Shown: positions 1-11,006, numbered from the stretch's first letter. The stretch is 64,000 nt of DNA from Ciona intestinalis (GCF_000224145.3 NC_020173.2:4103001-4167000), one strand, 5' to 3'. Program-made: numbers and translations. Notes: generated from the letters alone by a model not told the origin.

Positions 1-702
1 AAGTTGAAGTTGTTTTAGTGCTATTAAATACTAATAGCAAGAATTGTCTCTGAAAGCTTTCGTAGTTTTCAGACCCCAAGTTTTATATTTGTTGAAGTGC
101 TGAAAATCTGTTTCCCATTTATCTCTTATTGTCATGCGTTTTAAATTATGACACAATTTAGTTGTATTTCTTGTAGTTTTTTGCCCCCTCTTACGGAATA
201 AAAATTGTTAACATCAATAGGAAAATACATGCAGGTGAGTACTGTGTGCATGAATAAAAAACAAAGAAAGGTAATACCTTTGTTTTGTGGGACTAACGAT
301 AAACCTTAGAATTACATGTGGACCCTAAAGTGTTTTTAGAACAATGTCATCGTTCACGATCATTCTGTTTGCATTGATTGTGTGTAGTAGGCTTATTTCT
401 AAGCAGTAAAACAATGTTGTAAACATTTGAAACTAATCAACCAAACACCGTATAATAAGACAAATTTGATTACGCATTAGAGAATAAAGAGGTAAATATT
501 ATAAATACCTAAACATATGATGTAATCGCCGACGTTTAAAAGGTAAATATTATTTGTTGTTAGTAATAAAGATTGGCCTTAACACTAGGTTGCGCTTTCA
601 AGGCAACAAGGGGACGACACAGGCGCAGCTAACATCTGTTGCATGTAAATTTTCGTTTCTCTGTTAGTACATAGTTTTGTAGCTTAGGTTCCTAACAGCA
701 AT
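1..702 (+). promoter_or_regulatory. 5' flank of MFF with possible non-coding first exon
   Basis: There is no coding potential here. A strong consensus donor (CAG|GTGAGT) lies after base 234, and a pyrimidine-preceded acceptor (TTTTGTAG) ends at base 682, 20 bases before the MFF start codon. Together they could bound a 5' untranslated exon and its intron. Alternatively, the acceptor could receive a trans-spliced leader, which is common in ascidians. The rest is AT-rich with no recognised element. Confidence 0.3.
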
Positions 703-3065
703 ATGAATCAACAAACAAACCACAACGACCTCGAGACGACCAATTCCAATCAATTGGTCAACGATAACAATTACACCGAAGATATTAACACAAGAATGAA
801 AGTACCAACCAAGTTGTCAGCCTTGCAGGAAAACGGAGATGATTACCCAGCACCATATCAACAAATGTCAACATTTTCTGCAGATCAAGAAAGGTACATT
901 GCCGCAAATCCTGCCTTGAGGATGGAAGTCCCCGAAAGAATTGTTGTATCAGGTAATACACTGTTATGCAGCTAGATTTACAACTCACTTACCATATATA
1001 TATCAGTCATAAATGAAGAGACAAATGGGTGTTTTGCAAGCCAAATCTTCCACACTTTGCAATACCTACGCTCACACTTTTACTCATAAGCCACATACCT
1101 ACATTGATGCTTCGTTTATTTATACCATTTTTGTTAATGGAAAGTATAATATAGAGTCCTGCTCCTTTTGAGTCTATAAGCCCATAACACACTTTTTAAC
1201 TTAAACGCAACTTCCCCAACCTTGGTCACTTATGGGTTGTCTAAATTGTCGGCCATACATTAAACCAAGTTTAATTATTAATAAACATTACAGTTGGTGA
1301 GAGTGGGTCAAAGTTCTCAGCCGGAGATGCAAGGTCTAGTTCCCCTCTGTTTGACCAACCTTATGCTGCTACTGTTTCACTAGCCACCCCTCCCCGGGTT
1401 TTAACTGTGCAAGATAGTCCTTTGTACAGGAACTCTGAGGTGTGTATGGCATTCATAAACACAAATATCGTGTATGGCAAACAGCATATGTATAAAATCA
1501 GTCATTCTACAAAAATTGCTTCTGGTAATGAATGCATTGCTGGCATCCTAGTACTGTTAATAATACTGGGTTTTATGCTTGCTCCTGCTTTTATTATTGG
1601 CCTGCATTTAGGAGTACTATGATAGCTTCAGTCCAGGTCACTTATACATCCTTGATAGCCGTAACAGCAAAAACTAGCCAAAATTTGCATACTTTGTAAC
1701 TTGTAAGCTGGCACAATGGCTGTAAAACCACCACATTTGGTCCGCAACAGGACATCTGTAATATAACTTTTGAGTTACCAAGCTACATATGTAAAATAAA
1801 TGATCCTGAATCTATATATTAGTAATAAACTAATACAGTATAATAAACTGTCTGTATCTTAATTTTTTAAGGAGACCCATTCTTCACACAAAGCAAATCA
1901 TTCCACTGACTCATTGCTTGCGTAAGTAAACTAATTCAAAATATTTTAAAATTTAGAGCAGCCTGACTACTAAGTCACATGAAAAAATAGTGTTATATAA
2001 TAATACGATAATGTGGCAAATTTAAATTACATAGGGTTGTTTTGTTTGGCTGTTCAGGTCATCTTTATAAGGGGTTAACACTAACAGATAAATGTGACCC
2101 AAATATGATACCTAAACAGTAGAATGCACAAGTTTGTTGGTTGGTTATCCTCACTTACTTGAAACAGTGTAAACAAGCCTTGCGTTCATAAAGATGTGAT
2201 CGTCCCCAAATTACTTAGACCAAATGTATTGGACTTGAATCAAGTTAAAGTGAAACCTGTAATGGGAGCTAGTGATGCAGCGGATGCATTCATTAATCCA
2301 CACCAACTTTTGGACAACTTGCAAAAAGAGAGCAAAAAATTTTATGAGCAAGTCATGGCAAAGTTGAGACAAACTGAAAGTGATGATTCGGACTCTGATA
2401 CTGACGGGTCTGAATCAGTAGTTGATGTTGTTGTTAACTTGTCACCAAAAACTTCATGTGTGTTGTCACCGTGTAGTTCTCAGTCAAGGTGATAGCAGAA
2501 GCAGCTCAGAGCGCTTTAAAAAACCTATGTTGGCTACTGGCTGTGCCCAAGACATGAGTATTAAGCCTAAAAGCAGTATGCACTGTGCTGTATCTTATAC
2601 CATGTTGTTTTTTGTTGTTTGTTTGCATGTCATTAGTATGTTTGGACATCTTACATTAATTGTATAATTTACTGTTTGTTGCAGCATATTTTATTTTGTA
2701 CGCACCACAGTGCAAATCTTTTGTAATCCAGATATCAACTTTATTTTATTCCAGGTATTCTGATCAAATGGCTCTCACAGACCTTTCATCCACAGAAGAT
2801 CTTGATGATGTTTCATTGATGAAAAAACAGGTGTGATTTCAGTCCTTCCTACATGTGTAACCATTTGTCGCTGTTAAAATTAAGCTGTTTCCTTCTTCCT
2901 ATCTAATCACTTTCATTTCAGATCTTCAAGCTTCATAGAAGAATTACAGTGTTGGAAAAACACCAGTCTGATACAAATCGTATAAACTACTGTGTTTATG
3001 GGTTCACTGTTGCTTTCTGGTTGCTCAACGGATGGTTTCTTTACAATCATAGACGTCTTTATTAA
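703..3065 (+). CDS. MFF: Mitochondrial fission factor (MFF/Tango11 family), six coding exons
   Basis: This is a tail-anchored receptor that recruits dynamin-related protein 1 to the outer membranes of mitochondria and peroxisomes for fission. Coding exons are 703-952, 1294-1439, 1872-1921, 2168-2488, 2755-2830 and 2922-3065; all junctions are GT-AG and in phase, giving 328 residues, near vertebrate long isoforms. Landmarks shared with vertebrate MFF are an N-terminal INTRMKVP motif followed by MEVPERIVVSG (the Drp1-binding region), then TPPRVLTVQDSPL in exon 2. An acidic serine stretch follows in exon 4. The C-terminus has a short coiled coil and ends in a single membrane anchor, FTVAFWLLNGWFLYNH, with a basic tail (HRRLY). 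The start is the first ATG, nine codons before acidic and polar sequence begins. It converges on the YIPF gene with 167 bases between the stop codons. Confidence 0.93.
1208..1262 (-). repeat. SINE-like repeat, fragment
   Basis: This MFF intron 1 segment holds only the block that reads GGTCACT-ATGGGTTGT-AAATTGTC-GCCATAC, found in many other copies in the window. Confidence 0.5.
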
Positions 3066-3232
3066 AATCTCTTCAACAAATCAAAATGATCTTGGTTACT
3101 TTTATTTATTGTTGCACTGCCGGCAAAAAATCATCTTTAATGCAGCTTGATGAAACACCCAGATTCCAGCAATATAACAAATAGATTACTCACATAAATA
3201 CAAATGTTTTAAATATAAAAGAACTTATGTTG

Positions 3233-5355
3233 TCACTCTCCAGTATTTGTTGTTGTTCCTATTGTAATTATACTCTTCTCTGTGAGTGCGTGTGTTGATG
3301 TGCTTGCAATACTACTACTATTATTAATCACTTGTGCGGAAATTGGAGAGAAAAAGTAAAGTCGAAAAGTGACACCCAAAGCTGTATGAAGGATTAAAAG
3401 AACTGCTGTAAAAACGACAGCTACCTTTTTACTATCATCTTGCAGTGCTGGCCACATGCTTACAGCAATGCAGGATCCAGATAGAAGAATTGCTATGCTT
3501 AAAGCTATCCAGTCAAAAGGGTCGGATGGGACCAGCAGTAAAATTGAAACCGGTATGAACACAAATAAAGAATAACCATATGTACAGATGATATCAACAA
3601 CAGAATAATTAGAAGAGCTTTTTCTCCACCATAAAACCCCTTTGATCAATAGTGGAATTAAGAATGTGTAGCTGTACACCATTATAGCTGCAATAGACAG
3701 ACGCTCAAATTGTGGAGTGTAATGATATGTTTCATCAGTTATATGGGTGAGGAGTGTTGTAAGATTACCACATACGCCAATAGAGAGAACAAGAGTAGCA
3801 CAGATCCAAAACGGGCCATACATATCTGGTCTACCACCAATATATCTTCTTGTAAACGTTTGTTTCCGGCTTGGAATCATTGAGCCTTTGATACGCTGTA
3901 GCACGGTATCTGTATTGACGTTAAACAATTCTTGATAATATGCAAATGTCCAGATTGGGTTTTTGTTCTCATTAATGAGATTGGAGGTGTCAGATACTTC
4001 ATCTGCTTCTTCATCTGCAGCAGATGCAGGAAACTCAGTAAAAGTGTGAGTCTTTCCATCATCTTCAAGATTCAATGTTGCTGCACCTGATAACAAAGTG
4101 TTTTATTCATCTCTACTCTTGGAAAACGATACCCAAGAGTCAAGGCCATATTATTTGAGGAACGAAGGAAAGGGAATAAACAGCGAAATCGCGTCGGTAA
4201 AAAAACGTGGCTGTTAATACACAGAAGAGCCAGTCTGCAGAATATGGCAGTTCCTGGGGAGATTCGCGCAGGCAAAATGGTTTTCACGTGAACGGGTGTT
4301 ATATCAAAAATGGGCGTGCGTTTCCAAGCCACGTTAGGAAATTCTACCTAATTTTATGTGTATATTTTCATTAATTAATGCGTGGTACAAATTATGGCGT
4401 GCATAACCAAAAGTTTGTAAACAAAACACTTGTGCACCTGCCATACTCTGTAGACTGTCAAGAGTGAACTTTACACATACGACTCATTAACAGATCCTCA
4501 CTCTCTTTTTTCACAAGTGGGCGCTCATTTTTTTATTATTATTTTCTGGAGACTTTTAAAAAACGTCGTTTTTGTGACATATAAAACGTGTATTGGTATA
4601 GTATTTCAATATTTTATAAAAAATCGTTTACTAACAGTTAGTTTTACAGTTTACACACATACGACTTTAACCCCTAACCTAAAAGTGCTAATCACACAAA
4701 AAAAACTTAAAAAAAAAAACGTATTGCACTGTGCGAGACTCGAACATGGTAAGAACGAAACAAAGAGATTAAACGACCGCACGTTAACCGTTACACCACA
4801 AAGCCGACGGTAGTAAACAGAACGAAAGAGCGTATATAACCTACCTAATTTGGGAAAAATGTTCTTACTAGTGTTTTATATATTTATAAAGGTATTTTCA
4901 GTATTTAAGTAATTTGTTTTACACTTATTACCAGTTTAAAGTGTTTCTTTGTGTATTTTTTAAAAATAATAATAAAAAAATGAGCGCCCACTTGTGAAAA
5001 AAGAAAGTGATGATCTGTTAATGAGTCGTAACTGAACTTTACTACAACCTAAATATTAATGTACATGATGCATGCAATAATTTACTTCAAATTGACACAA
5101 ATTCGTTAAACATCTAACAAAATATAGTATCTAAATCAAAAGTTCAACCAAATTACCATAACACTATAAGTCTCGGTTAGGGGTTAGTGGTTAGCACATA
5201 AGGTGGGGGGAGATTCTTCACTAGCACCTAAGTCTATAATACACAAATATAGATGTATAACTACCTGTTGACGAACCACCAATTTCACCTTCTACATTCC
5301 ACAATTCTTTGCTACCGGAATCATGAAAATTTAAATCCGTTTCTGATAAAGCCAT
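3233..5355 (-). CDS. YIPF1: YIPF1/YIPF2 family Golgi membrane protein, two exons
   Basis: This is a Yip1-domain protein of Golgi and endosomal membranes, a family that works with Rab GTPases in trafficking. Exon 1 (5265-5355) starts MALSETDLNFHDSG, matching the DLQFEEF-like start of vertebrate YIPF1. Exon 2 (3233-4086) carries everything else; the junction is phase 1 and GT-AG, giving about 314 residues. After an acidic N-terminus come the family landmarks NPIWTFAYYQELFNV and DMYGPFWICATLVLSIGV, then about five hydrophobic segments, including one with GYSLFVFIPVSILLLVP and one with ALGVTFRLYFF. The C-terminus is Ser/Thr-rich and probably lumenal. Exon 1 exists twice (see 8592-8682), so which copy is used is unclear. 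YIPF1 and YIPF2 cannot be told apart because the split is vertebrate-specific. Confidence 0.9.
4479..5029. mobile_element. Long-inverted-repeat (foldback/MITE-like) element, about 550 bp
   Basis: The left arm at 4479-4545 (ACGACTCATTAACAGATC, then TTTTTTCACAAGTGGGCGCTC) is repeated as a near-perfect reverse complement at 4964-5029. Each arm is about 65 bases and ends in an A/T-rich run. The interior has no transposase, but it holds a tRNA-like stretch. It lies in YIPF intron 1. The second copy of the YIPF block (from 8302) keeps only part of the right arm. Confidence 0.7.
4727..4805 (-). other. tRNA-like sequence with A and B boxes inside foldback element
   Basis: On the minus strand it starts GGCTTTGTGGTGTAACGG (A-box-like) and about 50 bases later has GTTCGAGTC (a good B box). 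A B-box consensus at proper spacing suggests a decayed tRNA or a tRNA-derived RNA polymerase III promoter. The acceptor stem does not pair convincingly, so I do not call a functional tRNA. Confidence 0.45.
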
Positions 5356-6025
5356 TTCCAGATACAGACCAATTACGATGGAAATTTAATCTGGTATTTA
5401 CTAAAACAACAATATTTTTAAGCAATACAATTAACTACTAAGTTTTATAATAAACAAAATGTTTATAAAATGTTGATCTTCACGTCATCACTGCTCGTGA
5501 CCATTGTCATATTCAGGACTGTAATGGGTACGTCAATTTGGTAAGCGATATTTGTGTTTGTCTTGTTGCAATCAGAGACATAGAAATACCGAGTAGTCCA
5601 ACCCGTTGTGTTACGTAAAACACAAATTGAACGGCAATTTGGGTCCAAAATAACACAGTAGGTATAGGGAAAATGTATGTTTTTCGGTAAATTACAGAAA
5701 AACTTGGGCCTAAAAACAAATTTAAAGGTTGAAAAATGTAAAAAACATGTGTTATTTGTTTTCTGTGTCAAAAAAAGTCAAAAATTAGAATTAGAAGCGG
5801 TTGATTTGCGACATTTTAGTCATTTAATGCGGCTAAATTTATACATTTTTTCCAAAAAATGTTTGGTAAGGTAATAAATAGAAGCTGTTTTACACCTTCC
5901 CACAATAGGAAAACACAAACAAAACTTAACAAGTTCGTTTAAACCTATTGTCAAAGTCACCACTTTTGCTCTATTTTGGACACACATAGACGGCAGTTGG
6001 ATTACTCGGTGTTTATACGACTCTG
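4975..6025. repeat. Duplicated block, copy 1 (YIPF exon 1 and upstream region)
   Basis: This is nearly identical to 8302-9378. It starts within the right arm of the foldback element, spans YIPF exon 1 and about 670 bases upstream of it, and ends at GTTTATACGACTCTG. Differences are a few substitutions and small indels, plus a roughly 104-base insertion in copy 2. Confidence 0.9.
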
Positions 6026-6083
6026 CCTGTGGGTAAGTGGCAGGTCCAAAATCCAATACCCACTGCGCTACGGCGCCAGACCG
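6026..6083 (+). repeat. SINE-like repeat, 3' fragment
   Basis: The tail GCGCTACGGCGCCAG matches the end of the fuller copy at 36388-36652. This segment is present after copy 1 of the duplicated block but absent after copy 2. Confidence 0.4.
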
Positions 6084-6482
6084 TTTCAATTTGGGAAAAA
6101 GTTACTTACCGGTTTTGGTTTCAGCATTTATACATAATGTTGTGCAGAAAATACCAAATAGAAACAAAAACTTAGGTTTAATATTATTATTCATGCTTTT
6201 GCTTTTTAAACACCACTAAAATCCTGCCAGAATTCTGCTAGAATTACGCTAACAGAAAGGTACGCACTTTATCCTCTGTCCTAGAACGTAATTCTCGCCG
6301 ACATGCCCGAGTGGTTAAAAAGAGAAAAAGGGAATGCAGTATTACAAAGCGGAAATAGGTTTGAAGTAACATCACATGTCAGTCGCAGAACTAGAAAACA
6401 CGAGGTTTGCATAGTAAGCTGTATCCTTTATAACTGATGGAATATAATTTTATGTATGTTAATGATTTATTCGATTTATATA

Positions 6483-7396
6483 TGTTTTGTATGCAATATA
6501 TCTACCCTAGAACGTATTTATTGTTTTATATTCAATAAATCTACCTTAGAACGTCAGTTATGTTTTGTATTCAATATATCTACCCTAGAACGTAATTATT
6601 GTTTTGTATTCAATATATCTACCCTAGAACGTAATTATTGTTTTGTATTCAATATATCTACCCTAGAACGTAATTATTGTTTTGTATTCAATATATCTAC
6701 CCTAGAACGTAATTGAATGTTTTGAATGAATGAATCTACCCTACAACGTAATTATTGTTTTGTATTCAATATATCTACCCTAGAACGTAATTATTGTTTT
6801 GTATTCAACATATCTACCCTAGAACGTAATTATTGTTTTGTATTCAACATATCTACCCTAGAACGTAATTATTGTTATGTGTGTTAATGATTTATTCGAT
6901 TTATATATGTTTTGTATGCAATATATCTACCCTAGAACGTATTTATTGTTTTATATTCAATAAATCTACCTTAGAACGTAGTTATGTTTTGTATTCAATA
7001 TATCTACCCTAGAACGTAATTATTGTTTTGTATTCAATATATCTACCCTAGAACGTAATTATTGTTTTGTATTCAATATATCTACCCTAGAACGTAATTA
7101 TTGTTTTGTAATGAATATATCTACCCTAGAACGTAATTATTGTTTTGTATTCAATATATCTACCCTAGAACGTAATTATTGTTTTATATTCAACATATCT
7201 ACCCTAGAACGTAATTATTGTTTTGTATTCAACATATCTACCCTAGAACGTAATTATTGTTTTGTATTCAATATATCCACCCTAGAACGTATTATTGTTT
7301 TGTATTCAACATATCCACCCTAGAACGTAATTATTGTTTTATATTCAATATATCCACCCTAGAACGTAATTATTGTTTTGTATTCAACATATCTAC
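6483..7396. repeat. 39-bp minisatellite array, about 23 units, truncated by gap
   Basis: The unit reads ATCTACCCTAGAACGTAATT followed by ATTGTTTTGTATTCAATAT. Because 39 is a multiple of three and the unit lacks plus-strand stops in one frame, it gives spurious open frames of 13-residue repeats (ISTLERNYCFVFN). Variant units (TTTATTGTTTTATATTCAATAAATC) occur near 6500-6560 and again near 6900-6980, which suggests a higher-order duplication of about 420 bp. The right end runs into N. Confidence 0.95.
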
Positions 7397-7521
7397 NNNN
7401 NNNNNNNNNNNNNNNNNNNNNNNNNNNNNNNNNNNNNNNNNNNNNNNNNNNNNNNNNNNNNNNNNNNNNNNNNNNNNNNNNNNNNNNNNNNNNNNNNNNN
7501 NNNNNNNNNNNNNNNNNNNNN
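7397..7521. other. Assembly gap (N run)
   Basis: This is unresolved sequence, probably more 39-bp units on its left side. After the gap, 7522-7898 is AT-rich unique sequence with no coding signal. Confidence 0.99.
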
Positions 7522-7898
7522 CACACCCTGCCACCCCAGGTTTGGCGCCTGACAATATTAATACAAATAAAAATTTTAAAGGCTAAGATCTTTTAAATTA
7601 AAAAAGGTGAAAATTACCAAAAGGGTTAATTGAATAAATTGATTTGGTCAATGATTTTGGATTAGTCTGCATTTGACTATTTCTGGTAGTAACAGTTTAT
7701 ATAAAGAAGTTGTAAATTTAAAATATTAATTTACCCGCAATATTCCATAACGGATGTAGCACAGTTGGTCGTACTCTGTATTCAGAAATCATATTTGTGA
7801 ATGTTTGTAAATGATCTTTTTCTTGGTCCCACATATGCTATGAGTGAAACATTAAATATTGAACAAAATATTTTTAATGTTAAACTACTACGTGCACG

Positions 7899-8085
7899 AC
7901 AACAGCAATTGCTCCAACCCAGTGGTCACTAGTGGGTTGTTCAAATTGTCAGCCATATAGAAAAACAATCGCCCACAAAGTTACATGCATGGTTACTCCT
8001 AAGCGAGCACCAGGTGTATGAAACAGAACACCCGTGTGGCCGTGTTATAACGTTTGTTATTTCCCCGTCATGCAATGATAAATTA
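7899..8085 (-). repeat. SINE-like repeat
   Basis: Read on the minus strand it has the family order: TTATAACACGG, the cap-like CTGTTTCATACACC, GTTACATG, AGCCATAT, and then the conserved CCACTAGTGACCACTGGGTTGGAGCAATTGC-type block. Confidence 0.7.
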
Positions 8086-8232
8086 TGTTACACACATTTT
8101 ACTGAACCTCTATTTTATGCAAAACTTATAGTCCAAGTTACCTGAATAGTTGGCCCAACGTCAGTTTTGCCCAACACAGCCATTTGCCCGGCGTATATTC
8201 TGTCAGCACCAAACTCACCTAAAACAAACATT

Positions 8233-8300
8233 GTATGAATAAATGTAACTTGGTTTATCCTCGCATGGCGGGGCAACAGCAGTCATTATAACACAGGTGT
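8233..8300 (+). repeat. SINE-like repeat, 5' fragment
   Basis: This is the typical 5' end (GAATAAATGTAACTTGGTTT, then the CTCGC motif and TTATAACACAGGTGT). It is cut exactly where the second copy of the YIPF block begins. Confidence 0.6.
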
Positions 8301-8591
8301 GAAAAAATGAGCGCCCACTTGTGAAAAAAGAAAGTGATGATCTGTTAATGAGTCGTAACTGAACTTTACTACAACCTAAATATTAATGTACATGATGCAT
8401 GCAATAATTTACTTCAAATTGACACAAATTCGTTAAACATCTAACAAAATATAGTATCTAAATCAAAAGTTCAACCAAATTACCATAACACTATAAGTCT
8501 CGGTTAGGGGTTAGTGGTTAGCACATAAGGTGGGGGGAGATTCTTCACTAGCACCTAAGTCTATAATACACAAATATAGATGTATAACTAC

Positions 8592-8682
8592 CTGTTGACG
8601 AACCACCAATTTCACCTTCTACATTCCACAATTCTTTGCTACCGGAATCATGAAAATTTAAATCCGTTTCTGATGAAGCCAT
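8592..8682 (-). other. Second copy of YIPF exon 1
   Basis: This 91-base exon has the same donor (ACAG|GTAGTT) as 5265-5355. It carries one coding change near the start (MASSETD rather than MALSETD). It could serve as an alternative first exon for the same gene, be a redundant copy, or be an allelic artefact. Confidence 0.75.
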
Positions 8683-8830
8683 TTCCAGATACAGACCAAT
8701 TACGATGGAAATTTAATCTGGTATTTACTAAAACAACAATATTTTTAAGCAATACAATTAACTACTAAGTTTTATAATAAACAAAATGTTTATAAAATGT
8801 TGATCTTCACGTCATCACTGCTCGTGACCA

Positions 8831-8923
8831 AAGTCCATAGAAATCACCATAAGTCCATAGAAATCACCATAGAAATCACCAAAGTCCATAGAAATCACCA
8901 TAGAAGTGATTTCTATGGACTTT
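8831..8923. repeat. Short direct and inverted repeat cluster (hairpin)
   Basis: There are three to four copies of GTCCATAGAAATCACCA followed by its inverse, GTGATTTCTATGGACTTTG. The cluster is flanked on both sides by GCTCGTGACCA, which occurs only once in copy 1 of the block. Confidence 0.85.
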
Positions 8924-9378
8924 GCTCGTGACCATTGTCATATTCAGGACTGTAATGGTACGTCAATTNNNNNNNNNNNNNNNNNNNNNNNNNNNNNNNN
9001 NNNNNNNNNNNNNNNNNNAAAATGTATGTTTTTCGGTAAATTACAGAAAAACTTGGGCCTAAAAACAAATTTAAAGGTTTGAAAAATGTAAAAAAGCATG
9101 TGTTATTTGTTTTCTGTGTCAAATAAAGTCAAAAATTAGAATTAGAAGCGGTTGATTTGCGACATTTTAGTCATGTAATGCGGCTAAATTTATACATTTT
9201 TTCTAAAAAATGTTTGGTAAGGTAGCCTAAATAGAAGCTGTTTTACACCTTCCCACAATAGGAAAACACAAACAAAACTTAACAAGTTCGTTTAAACCCA
9301 TTGTCAAAGTCACCACTTTTGCTCTATTTTGGACACACATAGACGGCAGTTGGACTACTCCGTGTTTATACGACTCTG

Positions 9379-9810
9379 GTTGCAATCAGAAACGAGACAT
9401 GCTAAACTATATTGCGTAGCAAAGAAACAAAGGTCGCAATATAACTCCTGCAATAATATAGCTTGTAGGGGGTGGCGGGGGGGAGGTTGCAGTTGATCCG
9501 TTCACACTAGCGCCCAGTTTATTAGACGAACAAACGAGCGGCATCAGGCTAGGGACAAACGTGAGAACAGCAAGAGTATAATGGAGCTCCTATTGCCCCT
9601 TCCAACACAGAAAATAGAAGGGCTTTTGTAGCATAAAACACATGTGCAAAAGCAGTAAACAGGAAAGAACATTTTACACTGAAAAGTGGCGTTTGTTCGC
9701 CGAATGGGCGGTCTGGGCAGATAGTTTCCTGCCTTGTTGGAAAAACGCGAGATGTGTCGCTCAATCATAAACACAGTTACGCCAGATGGAATATTTACGC
9801 AACACGACTG
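9379..9810. other. Intergenic, no recognised feature
   Basis: This is the sequence between the YIPF block and the next duplicated block. It holds a G-rich run near 9469-9485 and no credible coding exon. Confidence 0.5.
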
Positions 9811-10325
9811 TTTAATATTCGGTCTTTATGCATTAAGTTAATTTGGAAAACTATAGCCTAATATATATCTGTGCTCGAAACACACTCAATCGCAACAAGA
9901 CTAATGTGCTTCTTCTTGGTAGTCAGCAATTGCCCTCATCAAAACAAATAACAAATAATACAATATCTTTAAGAACAAATCCTTTATTTCTGTATCTATA
10001 ATCTGTCATACCAAACATTTTTTACATTATCGCATGTGAATGGTAACAGAATAATGTATAGTAAGGTGGTGGAAGATGGGAGACCTTTTCAATCTATTTT
10101 CTCCTACAATTTGGTAGTAAACAAACATTCAAAGATTTTTATAAAACTTAATCCTCACGGCTCCCATAGATCGTTGTTAATTGTTTAAAACACGATCAGG
10201 ATATTTGGTTATTATGTGTGAAAGGTGTCCGATCTTCCCCCACCGTACTATCTGTTTTTACTAATCAACCTTTTGTGTATATTGCAACAAACATATACAG
10301 CTAGTCCCTTGCTAAATGCACATTC
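9811..10325. repeat. Duplicated block B, copy 1
   Basis: This is nearly identical to 11007-11515, starting TTTAATATTCGGTCTTTATG and ending at an N run (10326-10375). It carries one MITE copy inside. Confidence 0.9.
10058..10251. mobile_element. MITE (palindromic-ended family), full length
   Basis: The ends are TAGTAAGGTGGTGGAAGATGG and CATCTTCC-type CCCCCACCGTACTA. The interior has TTGGTAGTAAACAAA and AAAACACGATCAGGATATT, both typical of the family. Confidence 0.85.
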
Positions 10326-10375
10326 NNNNNNNNNNNNNNNNNNNNNNNNNNNNNNNNNNNNNNNNNNNNNNNNNN
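10326..10375. other. Assembly gap (N run)
   Basis: These 50 N separate copy 1 of duplicated block B from unrelated sequence. Confidence 0.99.
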
Positions 10376-10601
10376 GATAATTAAAGGACTTGCGAATTAC
10401 GTGTCCATTTTCATCATCATGTTTTATTTCCTATGCACCGTTTTGTTTCAGCGATGACGTGCGAAGCAAGAATGTAATTTCTATCACCGAAAATTGCCAT
10501 CTTTATGCCTTAAAGACAGACAATATCTTCCAATTTTTTCACAAGTTCTGTTTCACACACGCATTTTGGTGGCTCTTGCATAGGGAAAGCTCCCCTTTCA
10601 A

Positions 10602-10765
10602 GAAATACTCACCGGGCCCCCCACCGGGCGTGTTTTAGTATGACTCGTAACACCGGGTCCTCACCGGGTCCCACCGGGCCCCACCGGGCCCCGCACCGGG
10701 CGTGTTTTAGTATATTTTTTTCCACCGGGCCCCACCGGGCCCCGCCGGGCGTGTTTTAGTAGGAC
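10602..10765. repeat. GC-rich CCGGGCCCCA tandem repeat
   Basis: There are about ten close copies of a CCACCGGGCCC-like motif, in three clusters each ending in CGGGCGTGTTTTAGTA. It stands out in an AT-rich region and sits between the two copies of duplicated block B. Confidence 0.85.
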
Positions 10766-11006
10766 CCCCAATAAACGATAAACCGCTGATAGGCCGGGTT
10801 TTCCCCATAAACGAAATATTGCATTGTGACGTCACAGTGCCCGCGAGTGACGTTTTTTACAACTTTGAAATTTGATTTTTTAAACGTTCATAACTTTTAA
10901 ATTAAAGTGAATTTTCACAAACTGGCTGTTAATTTAGCATCAGTAGACATAAAACTTTATTCTTATGCAAAAAACTGCGCAACCATGAGAACCGTGGGCC
11001 GGACTC

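Larger units (their letters stand above)
8302..9378. repeat. Duplicated block, copy 2 (second YIPF exon 1)
   Basis: This is the second copy of 4975-6025, containing a 50-N gap at 8969-9018 and an insertion at 8831-8934. High identity across non-coding sequence argues for either a very recent duplication or two alleles assembled in tandem. Confidence 0.9.

Noticed and set aside
2422..2667. Plus-strand frame of 81 codons overlapping MFF exon 4
   Set aside because: It is a shadow in another frame; the MFF frame continues across good splice sites and matches the family.
4087..4332. Minus-strand frame starting MAWKRTPIFDITPV as the YIPF N-terminus
   Set aside because: It is in a different frame from the YIPF exon, and a proper first exon with matching phase and family-like sequence exists at 5265-5355.
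4727..4805. Functional tRNA gene
   Set aside because: A- and B-box motifs are present but the acceptor stem and anticodon arm do not fold convincingly, and it lies inside a repeat element.
6483..7396. CRISPR array
   Set aside because: Units are contiguous without unique spacers, and the window is clearly animal nuclear DNA.
6456..7586. Long open frames of ISTLERNYCFVF repeats
   Set aside because: They arise because the minisatellite unit is 39 bp (13 codons) without stops in one frame; there is no start context, splice support or non-repeat extension.
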